A stretch of 64,000 nt of DNA, taken from positions 35,723,137 through 35,787,136 of the forward strand of contig OY855905.1 in NCBI GenBank assembly GCA_963693305.1. The letters run 5' to 3'. This document shows, piece after piece, positions 1 through 11,213 of this stretch. Origin of the DNA: Meandrina meandrites (lineage: Eukaryota > Cnidaria > Anthozoa > Scleractinia > Meandrinidae). The stretch's first letter is position 1. Each line of letters opens with the position of its first letter. A program made the translations under genes and the position numbers. The notes beneath the pieces are model-generated. The model had not been told where the DNA came from. It ran no database searches and saw only the letters and a list, made by a program, of their open reading frames with translations.

Positions 1-506
1 AGACTTGGAAAAGAAGAAAACAGGGCTGAACCATTTCCCTCCACTCATTTCCAGTTTCTTTTCTTAAATATTTCAAATTCCTACTTTCTGAGAATACGAG
101 CATCCCATACAAACTAATAAAGTTTGATTGTCTTTCACTACGAGTAAAAATAGTAGTGTGAAAACATTGCCGAACTGCGCCCCCGCGTTTGTAAGGAACT
201 TAGAAATGATGAACCGAATCTTTAGTTGCACTTAAAGCAGACTGTTTGGCAAAGAAAAACAAACAAGCAAACAAACAAACAAAATCGGTAAGTAACTAAT
301 GCAACGGTGAGAACTTAATTTACAAACTTAGACTATTTATCCAGTCGATTTTGTAAATCAAATATCTCCTACAGGTAAGAAAGTGTTACCCATCCTCCCA
401 CCCCTCCCTGCCGTCAATAGCCATCAAATCTCACTGATGCTGTACCTCATTGGTCCTGATGGTAAAGCACGTTACCAAGTCATAGCAATAGCTAGTCGGT
501 CATTGG
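1..506. other. Unassigned AT-rich flank
   Basis: No ORF with coding character, splice-consistent exon or RNA gene was recognised here. It contains a short run of AAAC repeats near 262-283. It could be intergenic DNA or an intron of a gene lying outside the window. Confidence 0.5.
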
Positions 507-906
507 CCATGTTCTAAACGAGCAGGGGACTGGGTACGAACATATTTTTTTCTTGGTATGAATATTCAATATCGATTGAATTGAAAATGGGGCACGTCAT
601 CTGAAAGAACATCCAAAAATTAGTAAATTTACCAAATTTGATGGTTATTGGTTTAAACGCAAAGGCATGGTACACTTTTAAAATAAGAGAGCTTAGTATG
701 GATTGTAGGACGCCTGTCCCTCCAATCCATACTAAGTGTACCATGCCTTTGGGTTTTAACCAATAACCGTCAAATTCGGTGAATTTACTAATTTTTGGAT
801 GCTCTTTCAGATGACGCGCCCCATTTTTCAATTCAATCGATATTGAATGTCTGTACCGAAGAGAAAATATGTCCGTTTCCAGTCCCCTGCTCGTTTAGAA
901 CATGGC
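507..906. repeat. 400-bp foldback element (long palindrome)
   Basis: The left end starts GCCATGTTCTAAACGAGCAG and the right end at 906 is its exact reverse complement. The two arms stay complementary with scattered mismatches almost to the centre near 700, so the whole block folds into one stem of about 190 bp. ORFs read from it are mirror shadows of each other. This is typical of a non-autonomous foldback or MITE-type transposon. No coding capacity was seen. Confidence 0.85.
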
Positions 907-2425
907 TAATTGTATCGATATCTTAAAGGTGGTCTGTTATACTCATTTCGAATGAAAATACAATTTGTTATTTCCATGCAGCGTTTGTTAACGAAGTCTT
1001 TGGAATCAGCGGGGCGATTTTTAAAGAGAAAAAAGAAACAAAACGCTGTTTTTGTCAGTAGTAGATCACCCGGGCATTCAAAGATGTTTGATGCTTGAAA
1101 AATCTATCTTGGTGGTCGATGTTATTATTCATTCATCACGGGGGAGGAAAATTCTCATTTTTGAAAAAGGAGCTGAATGAAACATTTGGCGTGAAAACCG
1201 TTTACAACTGTTCTTTTTGTTACATTGTTTGCTTAGCTGGAAAATAGCCTACCCTACTGTTGAAAGCATGTTTAAAACTTTTTTCAAAATTAAAGCGATC
1301 TAGGAGATATGTAACTGTACCTATCGCATTTTTTACTTGTATTTTACAACAAAAGTAATTAATCTCGACCTAGACGATGAGATTTTTAATTATCCTTTTC
1401 CTAAAATCCTGTCAATTATTTATCTCGTCACTCGGAGTCAGATAAAACTATTATATACGCTGTCTTACATACTGTCCAAAACAATGTAAATATTTTAATA
1501 CATATGAATTCAAAGGCGATTCAATAAATTTTTGTCAAAATTTTAAGAACACGCCAGACATGTCAAAAATATTATCGTTCCAGGGAAGCACAACAATGGA
1601 ACCGCTGGTAATGGTTCTTGGAATCAGTGCACGTGTGAAAAATTTGACTAGAAAGGGAATATTCTCTACATTCTCGAAAATGATTTCCGTTTAATGTTAT
1701 ATTAGAACACATTTGTGATTGGAGAAAAAGAACCGGTAACTCTTCAGCTTGTTTTCGAGAATTTTCCGAATATAGCCTCTTTGGGGAAGTTTCAGACAAA
1801 ATGTAAACAAATTGTGATAACAGCAAGTACCTTGAATCAACAGGTGAAAAACAAACTGAAATAAATTGGACGCGTTAAAGTAATTTAAAGTTATTTGGAG
1901 ATATCTATATCGAACGAAGCTAAAAATGAAGAATAAACGGAAAAAATCCTAATCGGTTGTTAAATTGAACCCTATTCAAAGTAATGCAATTTTAAACAAT
2001 AGAAATCAATTTTTTTGAGCTTCAGGGGCTTCTAGTATAGAGCCACTAGGTTATTCATCGCGCGTCAAATAAACAATAAACGTGAAATCATATTTTACAT
2101 CAAAGATTTCTTTTACTTTCACGAGAAGGGGAAAAAGATGCAATGCAAAGGCTGGTGTATCCAATGACAACGCGATATCGATAATTAATACGTAATCTAT
2201 TTCCCTAATTTATGCAAATGAATAGACTTGTGTCGTTCGACGCTTCTGATTGGCTTGCGACCAAAATAAGTACAAAGCTGTTGCGTTCAGCTGTTCGCCT
2301 GTCGCTTTCTTTGTGCATGAATATCCGGTGAATGGAGGAGATAAAAGCTTCAGGAAAGCACGAGCCACAGCGGCCGAAACAGTCATTTTAGTGATTCTAA
2401 AACAACTTTCAACCTGGAAGAGGAG
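907..2425. other. Region upstream of the MYLIP-like gene
   Basis: AT-rich sequence without recognisable genes. The part close to 2425 must hold the promoter and 5' UTR of the MYLIP-like gene. No TATA box or other motif could be assigned with confidence. Confidence 0.4.
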
Positions 2426-5400
2426 ATGTGGTGTTTTATTTCGGAGCCGAACGGCATAATTCACGAGATTTTCCTCGCGAAAAATGCCGTTGGCCAAGAG
2501 TGTTTGGACAAGGTGAGGAATTACAACTCGGCGATTCTCAACGTGTAATGAATATTCCCAAGACACCTGTATGCCAGTTGAATTTTAGTCAACTTCGTTC
2601 ACCTTTGAATTATTTGCTTTCGTAGTTTCGCTTGGTACCTATTTTTGCCTTTTCAAATTTTACAGGTTTGCGAAAAGCTGAAGCTAGTCGAGAAAGATTA
2701 TTTTGGTTTGAAATTTGGTGGCGCGAAAGGAGCAAAATTTTGGTTGAATTTGAGAAATTCTATGTCGTCGCAGCTCACTGGGAAGCCGCCTTATCGACTG
2801 TATTTCTTGGTAAAATTCTTCGTCAAACCACAAGAACTTCAGCAAGAAATTACACGGTAAGTGAAACAGGTGAAATTTTTGATGTATGTTTTGCATTCTG
2901 TCAATTGTACCTGCCGAGTTACCGTGCTGAAATATACACAGTTCGCGCGGATGGTGTTTGTCAATGTCTTTATTTTATTTAGTACCGCTTTTACATTCAT
3001 ATGTTTGTATTCCTCTGTATTTTTTCGTTCCTTTCAGGCACCAGTACTATCTTACTTTAAAGAACTTTATAAACGAAGGGAAGCTTGAGCTAGCGTCTGT
3101 ACAAACGAAAACCATCGCTCGACTGTGCGCTCTGGTTGCTCATATCGAGTGCGGCGATTTTAGTCAAGAGCGGGTGCCAAAATATTCATCTTACATTCCC
3201 ATGTCTGTTTACAATGTGTACGCCAAAACCTCAGACCTTCAAAAGGATGCAGCAATCGAACACAGCAAGCTAGTCGGCGTTCCTGTCAGTGAATCGAAAG
3301 TAGAGTTTTTACACATAGTATGCGGTATCCAGGGCTATGGAATTGAACTTTTCTACGGCAGATTGAGTGATGATAAAATGTTTAAAAAGGTGGACATTTA
3401 CGTCGGTAATGATGGCATACGCGTGTTCAGCATTAACCACGAATACGACTTGAAACAAGGAAAAGATGTCGCCAGAAGAATTCTTGAAAAAAGGTAAGCG
3501 TGTATTTTGTTTCGCGCGCGTTTGATGAGATCGCGGCGAAAGAAGATTTACTGAAACTGGTTTAAAATTGATTCAAATTGTATTTCAAAGAAGCCTACGG
3601 CGAGACATTTACAATATCGTGGAAAGCTGCTACAAAACGTGCTGGCGAAACTACCGCATAGTTAACTGCAGTTTTAATATAGCCCTTAACTGCCTATCAC
3701 TTATTCTTGTTTTGCTTTCAAAGTGAGTGCGGATAATTATCATATACAAAATTTCTAACATAGTCAAGTTGAAAAGGTTAACTTTTTGTTAAAATCATTA
3801 CTTGCCAAATTTCTAAGTGGGTTTTTGAAATTTTTTTGCAACAGCAATACCGTCAGGCGGTATCTTGTAAAACTAACAGCAAATTTTCTTCAACTCGAGT
3901 TGGCAACATGGCGTTTTGTCAACACAAAGAAAAATTTATATAACAATGTTTTTATTATTTCCTGTCTAGTTTCAGTTTTTAAAATCTTATCCATTCTAAA
4001 ATTATACGATTGGCTTTGGTCCCACTTCGAGTCATGTAAAAATGTAAGCGGAATAATGAGTATTTCAGTTTCGCGTTGTGCCAACTGTCTTTTATAGAAC
4101 TGAGATATTATTTAACTTGCATAATTAATTCCCATCAGTCAAAACCGCAAAATACCATTTTTTGGCAGTGAAGATTTTTCTAATTTTTCTCGTGGAAAGT
4201 AGAAACTGCATTCAACAGACTGGCAGAGTAATGTGACGGTAATCTGTGGCCGTACAAACTGAACGGTCTTAAAAAATGATGTCTGTTTCATTACATTTCA
4301 TTTATTTATTTCTTCTCTGCGGCGGTGCATTCAAGTAAAAATATATAATTTTATGGGCAACACAACTGAAAAGCCTCCTCAACAGAGCAGAAAAGTGGGA
4401 TGTCAGATATTAAATAACAAAGTTGGACTTCAAGCAAACAAATGCGACATTATGTTGACAGTGCTAACTGTGTCCATAAATAGGCAAATGACAAACTGCA
4501 AATAGGAAGACTGATAACATCGGCAGTATTAAATTTACCGCTTACAGAAATGCAAAGGGAAAATGAAATCGGTGGCGCGAAACAACTGCTAATGTTTTCT
4601 TTTCCTTTCGATTGGTTAGTTTTATAGTTTTTGCTGTATATCTACTAAGGACTAACAACGTTTCGTTTCCTCTTTTCCGGTATAAATGAAGAGAGGCCTT
4701 GTGTTGTTATACCCCTTCGTGCTGTTTGCTTTTGTAATGGTGTGATTTCTAAACAGCACCGGATGAAGTATTGCTTCACACGTATCGTATTTTATTACAG
4801 TTCTAAACCGAACCTCACAAGCTGGCGGGCTTAGTGATAACCAATTGAAAAGGGTCTTTGCTAAAGTGGGTACCCAGCGTATAGCAGGACTGACGCTAAA
4901 GAAATTTCCCATGCCATTTCGAGTTCATGTTTAAAATTTACATGTAATTGCATACAATATATAATTCATGTCGTGTAAGCTGGCAGATTTTGTATTCACA
5001 AATCAATACAGTCATCCAAAGTGGAAATCGAAATACAAGAAACAAAAAGATTGATTCCCTGATTCCGTTGCCATGAAACCCTGGCGGGCAAGGTTTTCTG
5101 GATGTGAGGTATTGGCAGTCATTGCGATAGCATCTAAAATCTCCAATTAGTACAAAATACGAGTTCTTATCAGACAGGCTGAATCATGCTCTTGTGGAAT
5201 AAAAGAGTGAATCAGCGGGGTTAGGGGTTAACTGCTAGTGGTAAATCGTAATGGCCGTAAAATCATTAAGTGCACAGAACAACAGCTGAATTTATACCGA
5301 GTTGATTTTTATTTGAGGGTCGTTTCCCTTGCCCTTGTTCTAGAAGTTTTCTCTTAGTTTTTATCAAACTCAGGAGTCGGGACGAGCGAGAAAGAAAGAA

Positions 5401-7031
5401 CAAAGAAAATCCCAGGGACCAGGGTACGTTTACCTGAAAGTTTTGCTGACGGAGACCAAAGTTCGGCTTCTTATGGATTTTTTTGTTGTTGTTTTGTAAT
5501 AAAATGTCTGAATAATCATGCTTTGTTTCGATGGCCAAAACCGCCGGGTGATGCGCTCTGATTTCCAAAATAAAATGCACGCACAGGGCCTTGGTTACGA
5601 TAACACGCGAGAACGTGACAAAAAAACACACACAATACAATCGGGACATAATGAACCCCGCAGTCCCCGGTATAACGAAGGACATTCTTCAGCCCGGCGA
5701 ATGTTACTTACAGTTAATATATTGAAACACAATGTCTACCCTTCGTTTCACTGCAGCAACAATCACGGTGTGGCAAGGATCTTTGAATTTTTTGAAAAAA
5801 AGCGGCCCATTTGGGCAGTTAACGATAAGTTTAGGTATAATAGACGTTTTACCCGATAAGGATGGTGCTCAGCCTTCACAGTGCTCCTCCTATGAATTCG
5901 TATTTTGTTGTACAGCGGCAGTATTTTCTGGATTGTTTATTTTTCCATGCCATTGTTTTGCTAGAAAATCACTTATTTTGGCTTTTAGTGGCAGAAAGAG
6001 ACTTGGGCTGCTGAATATAAAATTGAGAAGAAAAAGCGAACTCTTTTGAGCGCTGGCTCTGATAGTGATCTATGTCTTGAGACCCAACGAAGTATGAAAA
6101 TTATACTTATTCTATTAAATGTGGACCATATTTCACACACGAATATACCTGTCAAAAAATTGTTGTTATCCTGGCGAGAATTTCTTAAAGTCCTCATTGA
6201 CATGCAGAAAAGGAAAAGAGCTATGATTTTGAGTTTATTAGTGAAGCAGGTGTATAATACTGTTATTGGCCCGTACGTGCCGTTTGTCTTGCCTTGTCTT
6301 TCAGGGTGTCCTTTGAAGATGTCTCCACAGTGTCCTACAATAACCGCTCGTTCACTGTCGTCCACGGGGGAACTGGGCCCCAAGCTCAGCGAGACACTTA
6401 TAAGATGAAGTGTGAAAGTGATGCCGTTGCCTTGTTCCGGACTTTTACGGAGTTCCACACATTTTTCCAGTGTAACACTGTAAAGCGGTCCGTTATCGAC
6501 CAGTGTACGAGGACTTTCGCTGGCCGGCTGTTTTCCGTGTTTGTGCCTCGTAACGAGTTCGGCAGGATTTTCTTGTTTGACGTGCAGCGCACGCGACGTC
6601 AAGCGTACAGCCACGCGTGGGGCGAGCTGAACTCGTGTCGGATGATTGACATGACAAGCTCCACCTCGGCAAGTTTCCGTTCAATTGGTGCGTCAGCAGA
6701 GTACCGCCCAGTCCAGTCCCCGCTCTCCCATCGCAAGTGTTACAGCACAAAGAGAATTGACGAAGCCGGACCATCAAGGAGTGAAGGCCGGAAGGCTTTC
6801 GGTGAGAGAGAGTGCACGGAAAACATGTCTTCAGAGCAACTCAAGGTTATGGTGCGACATCTCCAGGACGCGCGAATCTGCCAGATCTGCATGGATAGCG
6901 AGGTCGCCACTGCTTTCTGCCCATGCGGTCACGTGGTTTGTTGTGTGGAGTGTTCAGCCATGTGCAAGGAATGCCCATTATGTCGAAGTCAAATAACTTA
7001 TGCACAACGAGTGTTCTTTCCTTGCGAATAA
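2426..7031 (+). CDS. MYLIP: E3 ubiquitin ligase MYLIP/IDOL-like (FERM + RING)
   Basis: Four coding exons: 2426-2512, 2666-2856, 3038-3493 and 6305-7031, all with GT-AG borders and matching phases. The product is 486 residues. Exons 1-3 and the start of exon 4 encode a FERM domain (about residues 1-280) with family-typical stretches such as KDYFGLKF, WLNLRN and VKFFVKP. The C terminus carries a C3HC4 RING at about residues 437-471 (CQIC, CPCGH, CPLC). This order is that of MYLIP (IDOL), which in vertebrates recognises receptor or cytoskeletal tails through FERM and ubiquitinates them, including lipoprotein receptors. The Ser-rich linker before the RING is somewhat longer than in the human protein of about 445 residues. 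The start at 2426 gives the canonical short FERM N terminus. Intron 3 is 2.8 kb and holds no recognised gene. Function in this animal is inferred from family membership. Confidence 0.93.
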
Positions 7032-7616
7032 AATGACACATCAATGCTTTCTTGTGCATAACCCTCGTAACAGTAACATGAAAGGGCGAAAGTTGTTTTA
7101 CGATCAAAGTAGAACTTAATCAACCACGTCATCTGCTGGGAAATTAAAAAGCGCTCTACTTTATCACTGTAGAATGGAAACAAGCATGGTCAAACAGTAA
7201 TGAGTGATCCTATGCGCAGTAGAAGCCTAAATATAGATGAACCTAAGAAAGACAGCGCAGTTCCTAAATGGTACAGTCCCTCATCATGTTCACGTGGAGA
7301 GAACAGTAACAGCACTTTTTAACAAAATACTTTGAATATTTCTGTGAACAGTAGTACCAATTACTTGGATAAAAACACAGTTAGTAGAGGGAGCTACTCA
7401 GCCCCGTCTATCAACTATCATAAGAAGGTTGCATTTTATACAAAAATTATGAGTGAGTACGGAAAGTTGTTATCGGTAACGACAGAATTACAGTTATTTT
7501 GTGTCTAAAATGTCAGAAGTCACTAAGAGGATGGCTGAAAGATTTTTAGAGAAAAAGTTTTTCATATTTATTATGCAGCAAAAAAAAATGCTTGAAATAA
7601 GATTAAGATTTTGTAC

Positions 7617-7622
7617 AATAAA
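7617..7622 (+). other. Poly(A) signal, candidate end of MYLIP-like mRNA
   Basis: AATAAA about 590 bases after the stop codon. A second AATAAA overlaps the stop codon itself (7027-7032) and is less likely to be used because it would remove the 3' UTR. Confidence 0.45.
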
Positions 7623-8547
7623 CATTGTGTTTAACTATTTAGTTTAGATTGGTGAGTGCAAGAAGGAAATCATTTGGCTGTAAGAAGTTGCATGTTGCGT
7701 AAACCAAGAAAAGCGTATCGAGCTCTCCATGAATTGATGGCTTGACCATTATTTTAACTCTCTTGTACCACTCAAGAGGTACTGAAGTCTTTTTCCATTG
7801 CCTAGTGGAGTGTTCAATTGGGCAAATCAATCAAAGATCTTTTAAGGGCCAACGAGTGCCTTTTTGAAAGTTAATTATAATATCGTCATGGTTAAAAGGT
7901 TTGACTTGAATCTTAGTTATTTGCGTAGAATGGTTTTTCAAAGACTGCCTCAAACGTAACGTATTTTTGTTTTCTCCGGGGTGCTCACTCCATTCCTTTT
8001 TAGCTGACTGATCGGGGTCTTGGTGAAAAACCAAAACTACACGTTATTAACTTTGTTTTGCGTCGTGCAAGTTGTAAAACAACTCGTGACTCTGTAAGAG
8101 CGTGCTAATTAAGCTACACATTTTAGTTAGGTTTTGCACAATAGTTACAAGAAATTTTGTGTTTATAAAAATATTTAAGTTTGAAATTTCATTGCATTTA
8201 TGGTATTTTTAGTATGCCAAATATCTATTGATAGGGTTAAGATTTAACTTTGATAGTTACAGAACACGAGACGACTCCATTTGCTCCTGGTATATAAAGA
8301 GATAATGTAGATTTTTAAAAGAAATAGTAACAATTCCATAATAAAAGTGCTCTGAATGTGTTGTATTGATGTCGTCGATCTCTGACTGACTATCCGCAGT
8401 CTCGGCTTGATGGCTTTGATTAACATGTCAGTGGTTACGACACAGATAAACGCGCCATACAGATAGCAGTAGAATTGTTTCTGATCGGTTCCTATACTTG
8501 GGCTGAGTTCTTTGTTGTGGTCCAACCTTTTGTTTCCATCTTGGTCA

Positions 8548-8631
8548 TCGAATGTAGCCTGTGTACAGCCGTCGCGCTCCCCTCATTTTTTTTCGAGGAG
8601 AGCGGGACGGCTGTACACAGGCTACATCGAA
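8548..8631. repeat. Short foldback (MITE-like hairpin)
   Basis: The sequence GTAGCCTGTGTACAGCCGT on the left is repeated as its reverse complement on the right, with an 8-12 base T-rich loop. Arms are about 37 bp with a few mismatches. It is probably a short non-autonomous element or its solo terminal hairpin. Confidence 0.75.
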
Positions 8632-9048
8632 TGATGCTTGAAGAAGTTTGTTGGATGCCCGAATTTCTTCTTTCCTATTCTTGGTTTTAATGCATGTTAC
8701 GTCATAAAATTCTGAAATCAAAATTCACTAGACCTGCTTCGATAATTCCCGTTGTCACTAGGTGTAAGATGAACTAAAAATACATCGTTTTGCAAATTTC
8801 TAGCTCGGTAGCTAGTGTTCTTCATTTTTAAAACAGAGCATTTTCAATATTTGAGCTCTCAGCCGTATGTCTCGTATGTGACTCAAACTGCGCGCCGTGA
8901 TGAAGCTCTTTTGTTTCCATTTTCAGCAGATTGAACATTTCAGATATAGCAAGTGGTGTTTATGCGAAAGTATACTAGTTCACGAGCCAAAAGTAGTCGC
9001 TATTATTAGCCAAATTGATTTTCAGATGGTTTTTCCGACATCATAGCG

Positions 9049-9085
9049 GCCATATTTGTGTCCCTCGGAAGGACACAAATATGGC
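9049..9085. repeat. 15-bp perfect hairpin
   Basis: GCCATATTTGTGTCC at 9049-9063 is followed after 7 bases by its exact reverse complement at 9071-9085. It lies about 510 bp upstream of the BORCS5-like start codon. It is likely a transposon remnant, though an RNA or DNA hairpin in the promoter cannot be excluded. Confidence 0.7.
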
Positions 9086-9596
9086 GTCTCCATACTGAGC
9101 TTTATATATTTGCGTGGAAAGTTTCGGCAAATAACTCGCGAAAAGTACATCGCATAGACCTGGAACTTGGAGAAATTGTTTATTACATTGAAAACCAGCA
9201 ATTAAATCCTCCCATGATCCCCCCACCCCCACCCCCTCGGCCCCCGATACCGACCAACCTAGCACCCAGAGGGTAAGGGTTCCCCATGTGTCTCCTGTGC
9301 AGTCAAAATGGAAGTTGGCAACACGAAAAAAAGCTCTGCTTGGAGTTACTAACACATTTCAACCGCCCTTTTATTCAAAACTTCACCTGAAGAACTCTGG
9401 TAACGACAGGTTCGAGACAGTGCAACGCTTAATTAACGGAGCTTGACTGGATCCAAGTTAAAAATACCGTGGGGAGTCTGAGGAGACTGAATCCGTTCAT
9501 CAATCAAAGATGGCGGACGATGTGGAAAAAACCTGTCTGAACAAAGACCTTCACTGTAGTCCGAGAGGAAATGTAGACTTTCAATTATAGTTAAGC

Positions 9597-10229
9597 ATGG
9601 GACAAGATCAAAGCAGTAGTTTGGCGGGCCAGATGGGCCATCCAAATGTGCCTTATACTTCGTATTCCGTACAGAAAAATGACGACGGGAAATCGAAGTC
9701 GAAACAGAGAGCCAAGCTCGAAGACATAATGGTTGTCAATGCCCCGACTGGAAGCACAAAACTCGTCTCCAAAAAGGAAGATCGTGACATAAAAAAGCTG
9801 AACAAAATACCATTCTTCTATCCACTACTTCGAGGTACAATAAATGCCCCCGCGGCGAAAGATTTGGAATTCTTTGATAAATTCGACCCGCGTCCTGGTT
9901 TGTCCCTGTGTTCGCGGTACGAAAAACACTTGAAACAATGCGCAGAAGCCGTATCGTTTGATCAACACATGCTCTCATCCCAGATTCGAGAAATGGATGT
10001 TTACTGTGCTTCAGTTCTGCGAAGGGTGAACGACAGGTACAAGAGATTATCCCAGGCTGCTGTGCAGCTGAAGAAAGTCGAGGAAATGAATGCAAACCTG
10101 AAGAGAATTGATGCTAATCTTAAACGTCTCGTACCCATGATGGAAAGGCTCAATAACGTTTTGCCAGATGAAGAACGATTGGAGAAGTTTTCTCTATCTC
10201 CCTATAGTATAGGGAGTATACAAAGCTGA
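9597..10229 (+). CDS. BORCS5: BORC complex subunit 5 (myrlysin)-like
   Basis: A single uninterrupted 210-codon exon. The N terminus MGQDQSS fits an N-myristoylation site (Gly2, Ser6), as in BORCS5, the lipid-anchored subunit that attaches BORC to lysosomes and recruits ARL8 for kinesin-driven movement. The body carries family-typical stretches: a conserved PLLRG motif, CSRYEKHLKQCAEAVSFDQ, a coiled-coil segment around residues 130-180, and LNNVLPDEERLEKFSL near the C terminus. Human BORCS5 is about 196 residues, so the length fits. The start at 9597 is the one exposing Gly2. The absence of introns in the CDS is notable because neighbouring genes here are intron-rich. The gene converges on CSTF3. 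Confidence 0.92.
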   Translation: MGQDQSSSLAGQMGHPNVPYTSYSVQKNDDGKSKSKQRAKLEDIMVVNAPTGSTKLVSKKEDRDIKKLNKIPFFYPLLRGTINAPAAKDLEFFDKFDPRPGLSLCSRYEKHLKQCAEAVSFDQHMLSSQIREMDVYCASVLRRVNDRYKRLSQAAVQLKKVEEMNANLKRIDANLKRLVPMMERLNNVLPDEERLEKFSLSPYSIGSIQS

Positions 10230-10835
10230 CCGATGTGCTCAGTTGAGGGGCTGTGATTAGCAAGACAAGTATGCAGTGTAGAACTAAAACACCTCTCTCC
10301 CCCCCCCCCCCCCCCTCCCCAAAAAAAGCACTGATCTTTCCTCATGCCTATTCAGCATAACATCTAGCCACTTACACTTTGTCAAAATACACATGAAGTC
10401 ATGGTGGTCAGAAGTGTCATGGTATTCTATATGTAAAGAACACATTCAATTTCAAATGGAAATAGATTTGCCATTGCAGCCTTCTTCATCCTCTCTGGTT
10501 GCTTATTTAGTGACCAGGAAACACTGCTCAAATTCAGGCCGACATTCCTGATGTCATCATGGTTTGTGTAATGACCTATTTTTGGATGGTGTAAACTTCA
10601 GGTTGCAACTTCTGTTTATTTTTGCCGCAAATTGTGTAAGTGTGAAACAACAAAACAAAAAACCTATCCAACTCCACACTTAAGTGTGCAGTTTACACTG
10701 TCCAACCTATTTTCCTCTCTGTACTTATTGCACACGAAAAAATTGAGACTGACATTTTTGTGGAGAGTTTGCCAAAAGTTATTCATGCTGGAGGTACATT
10801 GACTTTATGTATTATCACAATTGACAGAGATGTTC

Positions 10836-10841
10836 AATAAA
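10836..10841 (+). other. Poly(A) signal of BORCS5-like gene
   Basis: AATAAA about 600 bases downstream of the stop codon, followed by a T-rich stretch (GTTTTTATTCTTTATT) typical of a downstream element. The convergent CSTF3 gene ends about 240 bp further on. Confidence 0.55.
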
Positions 10842-11080
10842 ATTGTTTTTATTCTTTATTACAAGAAGTTTCATAAGTTATTTGACTTGTCATACATTGC
10901 TTTGTTTGCATTAACTGGAATGCAGGTAAAAATATCCTAGTTAAAATAAAGACTGCCAATACCACTTTAAATGATTTAATGACATAACTATCACTCTTGT
11001 GGGCTATCTATACACAGATGGCTGATGGCTGCTTTAGAAAGAAAGGGTGTTTAAGGGGGCGAGGATTGGACGGCCATCAT

Positions 11081-11086
11081 TTTATT
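11081..11086 (-). other. Poly(A) signal of CSTF3
   Basis: TTTATT on the + strand, read as AATAAA on the - strand, about 130 bases after the CSTF3 stop codon. This is the nearest canonical signal and fits a short 3' UTR. Confidence 0.55.
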
Positions 11087-11213
11087 CACGGGAATCAGTG
11101 GGAGGGTAGGATGTTTTTCACTAGTGCATTTTCAGAACTGTTAGCTTGTAATAACACTAGCTGTTCATATATTAGTGGATATGATGATAACAAAATTAAT
11201 GGTGTTTTTCTGC

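Larger units (their letters stand above)
7623..9596. other. Intergenic region between MYLIP-like and BORCS5-like genes
   Basis: No gene was recognised. It contains two short palindromes (8548-8631 and 9049-9085), and the promoter and 5' UTR of the BORCS5-like gene must lie near its right end. The bases just before the start codon (TTATAG then TTAAGC) could be the acceptor of a spliced 5' UTR, which would put the transcription start further upstream. Confidence 0.4.

Noticed and set aside
2210..2982. Overlapping open frames around MYLIP exons 1-2 in other frames
   Set aside because: They are frame shadows. The spliced frame gives a continuous FERM domain match with correct GT-AG sites.
5985..6614. 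A 209-codon open frame on the - strand
   Set aside because: It overlaps the last intron and final exon of the MYLIP-like gene on the opposite strand. It has no family resemblance, and the + strand exon is clearly coding.
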